This document shows, piece after piece, positions 6,415-6,443 of a DNA stretch of 6,443 nucleotides. The stretch lies in assembly GCA_030643125.1 (NCBI GenBank), contig DAOWML010000139.1, forward strand, positions 1-6,443. The letters are read 5' to 3'. Below the pieces are notes generated by a model that was given only the letters and a program-made list of their open reading frames with translations, was not told the DNA's origin and made no database searches. Each line of letters starts with the position of its first letter. Positions within the stretch are counted from its first letter, which is position 1. This DNA is from Bacteroidales bacterium. GTDB lineage: Bacteria > Bacteroidota > Bacteroidia > Bacteroidales > UBA12077. Both the position numbers and the translations under genes were made by a program.

Positions 6415-6443
6415 ATGGGAAATCCCATGATGCCCATAGGGAA
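6415..6443. repeat. Small palindromic patch at the right edge of the window
   Basis: ATGGGA (6415-6420) and TCCCAT (6423-6428) form a perfect 6-bp inverted repeat around AA. They are followed by a second CCCAT (6433-6437) and then AGGGAA at the window edge, so CCCAT recurs after a 6-base spacing and GGGA-type words can pair back to it. This may be the beginning of a further hairpin element on the 3' side of the RAYT gene. It is unlike the 5' REP-like arms in sequence, and it is cut off by the window. Confidence 0.3.

Larger units (their letters stand above)
6246..6443 (+). other. Open stretch in a second frame at the RAYT 3' end, possible displaced continuation
   Basis: A + strand frame offset by one base from the RAYT frame has no stop from 6246 to the right edge. 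Its first part merely shadows the RAYT gene. From about 6312 it reads SVRYNNYLQPHEVF and later LKDYRDNLKKYEAVYG. VRYNNYL could be the RAYT sequence following KAKCL after a one-base insertion or two-base deletion. The residues after it do not resemble the usual RAYT C-terminus, and I do not recognise them. It could be a degraded RAYT end, a rearranged fusion or the start of an unrelated gene. The window ends too soon to decide. Confidence 0.3.

Overview
The window is AT-rich chromosomal DNA from a member of the Bacteroidota, most likely of the Bacteroidales/Marinilabiliales type. The evidence is a MurF-alanine racemase fusion gene (a hallmark of this phylum), a short Bacteroidota-style RsmI, a Lys/Glu-rich protein with a C-terminal domain I know only from this phylum, and starts that lack clear Shine-Dalgarno sequences. 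The placement rests on remembered family features, not on a search.

Layout, left to right. Positions 2-1153 (+) hold the 3' part of a DEAD-box RNA helicase gene whose start lies outside the window. A strong, probably bidirectional hairpin terminator (1163-1196) separates it from the convergent gene rsmI (1234-1935, -), a 16S rRNA 2'-O-methyltransferase. Next is an uncharacterised 242-residue protein (2030-2758, -). A 61-base divergent intergenic region follows, and then a + strand pair: tdk, thymidine kinase (2820-3407), overlapping by ATGA with a murF-alr fusion (3404-5866) for cell-wall D-Ala-D-Ala metabolism. Everything to this point looks like ordinary core genome: RNA remodelling, rRNA modification, nucleotide salvage and peptidoglycan synthesis.

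The accessory part begins three bases after the alr stop codon. A 70-base stretch (5869-5938) carries three copies of a 13-15 base near-palindromic arm, two of them forming a tight hairpin. Directly downstream is a gene for an IS200-like/REP-associated tyrosine transposase (RAYT; 5966-6325) with an intact HUH motif and a candidate catalytic tyrosine. The pairing of a lone RAYT gene with adjacent palindromes is the architecture of a REPtron: a domesticated transposase with the non-autonomous hairpin repeats it may mobilise. The RAYT reading frame ends early, before the usual C-terminal region. An open stretch in another frame and further small palindromes run to the window edge, so the gene may be frameshifted, truncated or rearranged.

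The REP-like palindrome/RAYT unit is the most interesting content. The uncharacterised protein next to tdk and rsmI is a secondary lead.
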